A DNA stretch of 20,804 bases, taken from the NCBI GenBank assembly GCA_004151065.3, contig NWUY0300063853.1:1-20804 (forward strand), written 5' to 3'. The DNA is from Larix sibirica. Its lineage: Eukaryota > Streptophyta > Pinopsida > Pinales > Pinaceae. How positions within the stretch are numbered: position 1 is the first letter of the stretch; every line of letters begins with the position of its first letter. The notes under the pieces are model-generated. The model saw only the letters and a list, made by a program, of their open reading frames with translations, made no database searches and was not told where the DNA came from. Position numbers and translations under genes: made by a program. Below, one piece after another: positions 17,747-20,804 of the stretch.

Positions 17747-19564
17747 GCTTATGAAGACCTGCTCCCATTGTTGATCTAGATCTTGAACTAGTGTAGCTGC
17801 ATGCATTAAAGAATTTCTAGTTTGTGTTATTTATGTGCTTTTTTGCATTTAGAGAGGTGTTCCATTGTGTCTGGAGCACTAATTTTAGTTGGAAATGCTT
17901 TTTGTTCCACTCAAAATGTTTCCGTTCAATGCTTGAGATATAACCATTTTACTAAATCTAGAGATACCTTGTTTACATTTATGATTTTAAAAAAGAAATC
18001 TCATATTGTTTCATATTTTAGCTTGTTTTTTTGTTTTATTCCCGGTTTGTTACCGTTTTAGTCTACATATGCTATTTCTTATGCACTATGTGCGAACCTA
18101 ACAAATAAAAAACTGAGCGAAAGGGGTTTTCTTGACTACATATGTTCTTTGACATGCACCTTGCACGAACTCAATAAACTATAATCAATGAGAAAACTTC
18201 CATTTTCCAGGTAATCTAACCAAGGCCTAACTCTAAATTTGAGAAGTTTTGGTTTCGAAATTTTGTTTTTTTGTTTGTGTAGCTATGTAAAAGTGTCTTG
18301 AAAGACAAAAACAAGGTTTTTTTGTGTAGGAACGCTCCAACAATAACAACATGAAAAGGGGTGCTACTGGTACCACTTATTTTTGAGACACGAGTTGATT
18401 TTGGTCTTTTCATTGCAATGACGTCGACTATTAAGGTGATGATGTCAATCAAGTCGTAATTTTAGTGCTCGATTTATGTTTTTTATTGTAAGGGCACCGA
18501 ACAAGATTTCAAAAATTTTGTAACTTTACCTTGAAAAAAAAGGTGCTACCGGTAGCCACACTTTTCAAAACAGAGGTAAAAGCGCTGCTAAACATGACCT
18601 CCAAAAAAACGAGAACTTGTGCGGGTTCTCGTTTTATAGTATACTGCATTGATATTGACAATACTTTGTGGAGATGTTTAAAGGAAGATGGTGAGAGGAC
18701 TCATCAAAGTTTGTTTACATATGCCCATATTTATGTGGAAATCGATCTTAGTAAAGGTCCTTGAGACAAAATGTTGTTGAAACATGGAAATCAAAAATTT
18801 ATACAAAGTTTGGATTATGAAAATACAACATTTAGGTGTTCGCATTGTCATCGAATAGGAGGAAACTTGTCCACAGCCTAATAAAAAATGGACAGTTTTC
18901 AACTATAAACGTTGACAGCCATATGATCCTTTCTTTGGAGGACAAAGAGGAGAGTTTGGTTGGTTTTCCCACTAATGATGTTGAAAAATCCAATCAAGAA
19001 GAATAAAAAAAAAGAATGATGAATAATTAGTATTTGGTAGCTTATTTACAAATCATAGTTGTAGACCCATCACTAATGTTTGAAAAAAATATAATTTTTA
19101 TTCATATATAAGAAATAAGAACTGAAATTACATTATTCATATGCATACATCACATTATATAGTTATGCTCTTAAATCATTCAAATGCGACCATTCAAATG
19201 ACTCTTTAAAAGACAAAAAAAAATATTTTGCAATGAATCAATATTTGAAGATACATTGAGTCCCCTAGTCAAGCCTCATAACAATCTTCCTAAGCTATTT
19301 TATTCGAAGCAACAACTTGTATGTCTTACATGGCCATCTCATAAAAACTCTGCCATGACATCTCGCTACTAAAGAAAATGTTTATATTTTTTTCACTACT
19401 ATACAATATTTGATCATATTGTAAATTTTTATTTATGATGCATAATTTAATACATAAATTGATTCAACATTTTCAAATACCTCTATTACATTTCGGATTG
19501 TGCAATTTCAACAACTTATATTTACAATTCCAACTTTTCTTCCAATTTTTAACTGAATTTCAAA

Positions 19565-19566
<2 letters not shown>
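17747..19566. other. Gene-free AT-rich sequence after the primer-binding site
   Basis: This should be the leader and gag of the Copia element, but no gag motif or long frame is seen. Visible structures are a diverged repeat of about 72 bp (CTACATATG at 18063 and 18136, each followed by ATGCAC and then an AATAAA-like stretch), a pair of GTGCTAC(T/C)GGTA motifs (18361 and 18543), and a perfect 11-bp hairpin (18606-18635). Short open frames at 17822-18061 and 18531-18764 have no domain. Confidence 0.35.
18606..18635. repeat. Perfect 11-bp inverted repeat, 8-nt loop
   Basis: AAAACGAGAAC (18606-18616) and its exact complement GTTCTCGTTTT (18625-18635) flank TTGTGCGG. No RNA gene context is evident. 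Confidence 0.9.

Positions 19567-19597
<31 letters not shown>
19567..19597. repeat. (AC)15 microsatellite
   Basis: An uninterrupted AC dinucleotide run of 31 nt. Confidence 0.95.
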
Positions 19598-19601
<4 letters not shown>

Positions 19602-19676
19602 ACTTAAAAATCAAAACAATAATAATACTCATCAGTAAAACAAAATCATTACAAATGAATCCTAGTCCCGGACAGG

Positions 19677-20150
19677 TAAGGTCATAGGCATTGATCGATG
19701 AAGGAGAATAGCAAACGTAAGGTCATAGGCATCACAACATGTGTTGATCGATAGATTAAATTTCAACTAATTCATGTATCCATTCTATTAAATTTCACCA
19801 TAAATAGGTATCGCACCATCCAGTGCATGGGTTATATATGACATAGGTTTTGGTTTTATGTATATGATTTGGTGTGCATTTCAAAGAAATCTCAAGGAGT
19901 TTTGTGATTTCTTTAAGGCAATAGGCATTGATCGATGAAGGAGAATAGCAGACGTAAGGTCATAGGCATCACAACATGTGTTGATTGATAGATTAACTTT
20001 CAGCTAATTCATGTATCCATTCTATTAACTTTCACCATAAATAGGTATTGCACCATCCAGTGCATAGGTTATATATGACATAGGTTTTGGTTTTATGTAT
20101 ATGATTTGGTGTTCATTTCAAAGAAATCTCAAGGAGTTTTGTGATTGCTT
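19677..20150. repeat. 237-bp tandem duplication
   Basis: Copy 1 is about 19677-19913 and copy 2 about 19914-20150. Both run collinearly through AGGCATTGATCGATGAAGG, CATCACAACATGTGTTGAT, CACCATCCAGTGCAT and GGAGTTTTGTGATT at a constant offset of 237 bp, with a handful of substitutions and no indels seen. No coding frame spans it. Confidence 0.92.
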
Positions 20151-20804
20151 CCAGAACATGACATGCATATTGTCATGCTCATAACATGTAGCTTCTTCAT
20201 TTGTTTTTCTTCCACATTTGCATGGGATATTTGATGCAGGCAATGATAAGTAGGCATTGCAAGCAAACTCTTTTTAAAATGCTACACACCGCACTTAATA
20301 CCTATGTGCTTTCATGTTTCTTTCCCTCATCATTTAATTGGATAAAATGCAATGGATTCTTGAACCATTGCTTCTTACTTGGATGCTTTAACCGGTGTTG
20401 AAACCGTTAGTTTTAGGGTATGTGCCATCAGAGAAAAGCAAAATGGTAGATCCTCAAGATCCATAGTTGAACCAGTTCGGCATGCAGCTTCAACTGCAAA
20501 GCATGATCGCAATTACTTTATAGCAGATGGTGAGCATTGGTATACGTTGTCATTGTGAATCTTGAGCTCAAACAAAAATTCTATCTTGTATAGAGGCAAG
20601 CCATAGAGACATAGACCTATGAGGTGCACTTTCACAACCAACCACCAATACTCAAATTATTCCATGACCATCTTGCTTGTTTTTGTTGTAGTTACTTCAT
20701 AACCAATTCAAACATTAAACGGACCTATTTAGAACCTCAAATGCATTGAATGGATTGTAGCTTTCTCATTTTGGTAAAGATACATTATAAATCCAATTCA
20801 TAAA
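20151..20804. other. Unassigned right edge
   Basis: No recognised gene. A plus-strand frame is open for 64 codons from 20364 to the stop at 20556-20558 and reads fairly protein-like (REKQNGRSSRSIVEPVRHAA). It contains a GTGAGC donor-like site at 20530, but it has no start, domain or acceptor that I can support. Confidence 0.3.

Noticed and set aside
18606-18640. Intrinsic terminator (hairpin followed by T-run)
   Set aside because: It resembles a bacterial terminator only by form. The window is nuclear plant DNA with no bacterial-type gene upstream.

Overview
This is a plant nuclear genomic window, most likely from a gymnosperm (conifer). It is AT-rich, has one spliced gene with a 3.5-kb intron, and is otherwise filled with decayed retroelements and repeats. 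The conifer suggestion rests on an antisense GIY-YIG fragment of a Penelope-like retroelement inside the long intron. Such elements (the Dryad group) are known from conifers and rare in other plants. The species itself cannot be fixed from the sequence.

Layout. 1-1454: a dead plant LINE ORF2 remnant on + (linker, zf-RVT zinc motif, RNase H) with ten premature stops and a frameshift. 1455-3300: LINE tail, a degenerate AT-rich tandem repeat and the upstream region of the gene. 3304-11167: the only gene I regard as intact, a proton pump interactor (PPI1-family) gene on +. It has a TATA box, a probable leader intron and seven coding exons predicting 1068 residues. The unusual part is a very long acidic N-terminal extension with seven 21-residue repeats. 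All six coding introns are phase 0. The 3.5-kb intron (6361-9896) holds the Penelope-like fragment and, at its 3' side, a hammerhead-ribozyme-like core.

11168-20804: no gene I can support. This part holds a probable 3' UTR, a tandem pair of tRNA-Met-like (SINE-like) sequences near 12.8-13.0 kb, a 67-bp tandem duplication, a large 770-bp direct repeat (14151-15650), and a minus-strand coding relic that may be a LINE ORF1 end (16141-16800). It also holds a probable Copia LTR ending at 17734 followed directly by an initiator-tRNA-Met primer-binding site, several microsatellites, and a 237-bp tandem duplication (19677-20150).

The working biology is one gene. By family knowledge its product is a membrane-anchored coiled-coil protein that binds the regulatory C-terminus of the plasma-membrane H+-ATPase. 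Everything else looks like decaying mobile DNA around and inside it. The most interesting leads are the Penelope-like insertion with its ribozyme-like motif, the repeat-expanded N-terminus, and two introns whose retention would change membrane topology: one adds a hydrophobic segment, the other removes the C-terminal anchor.
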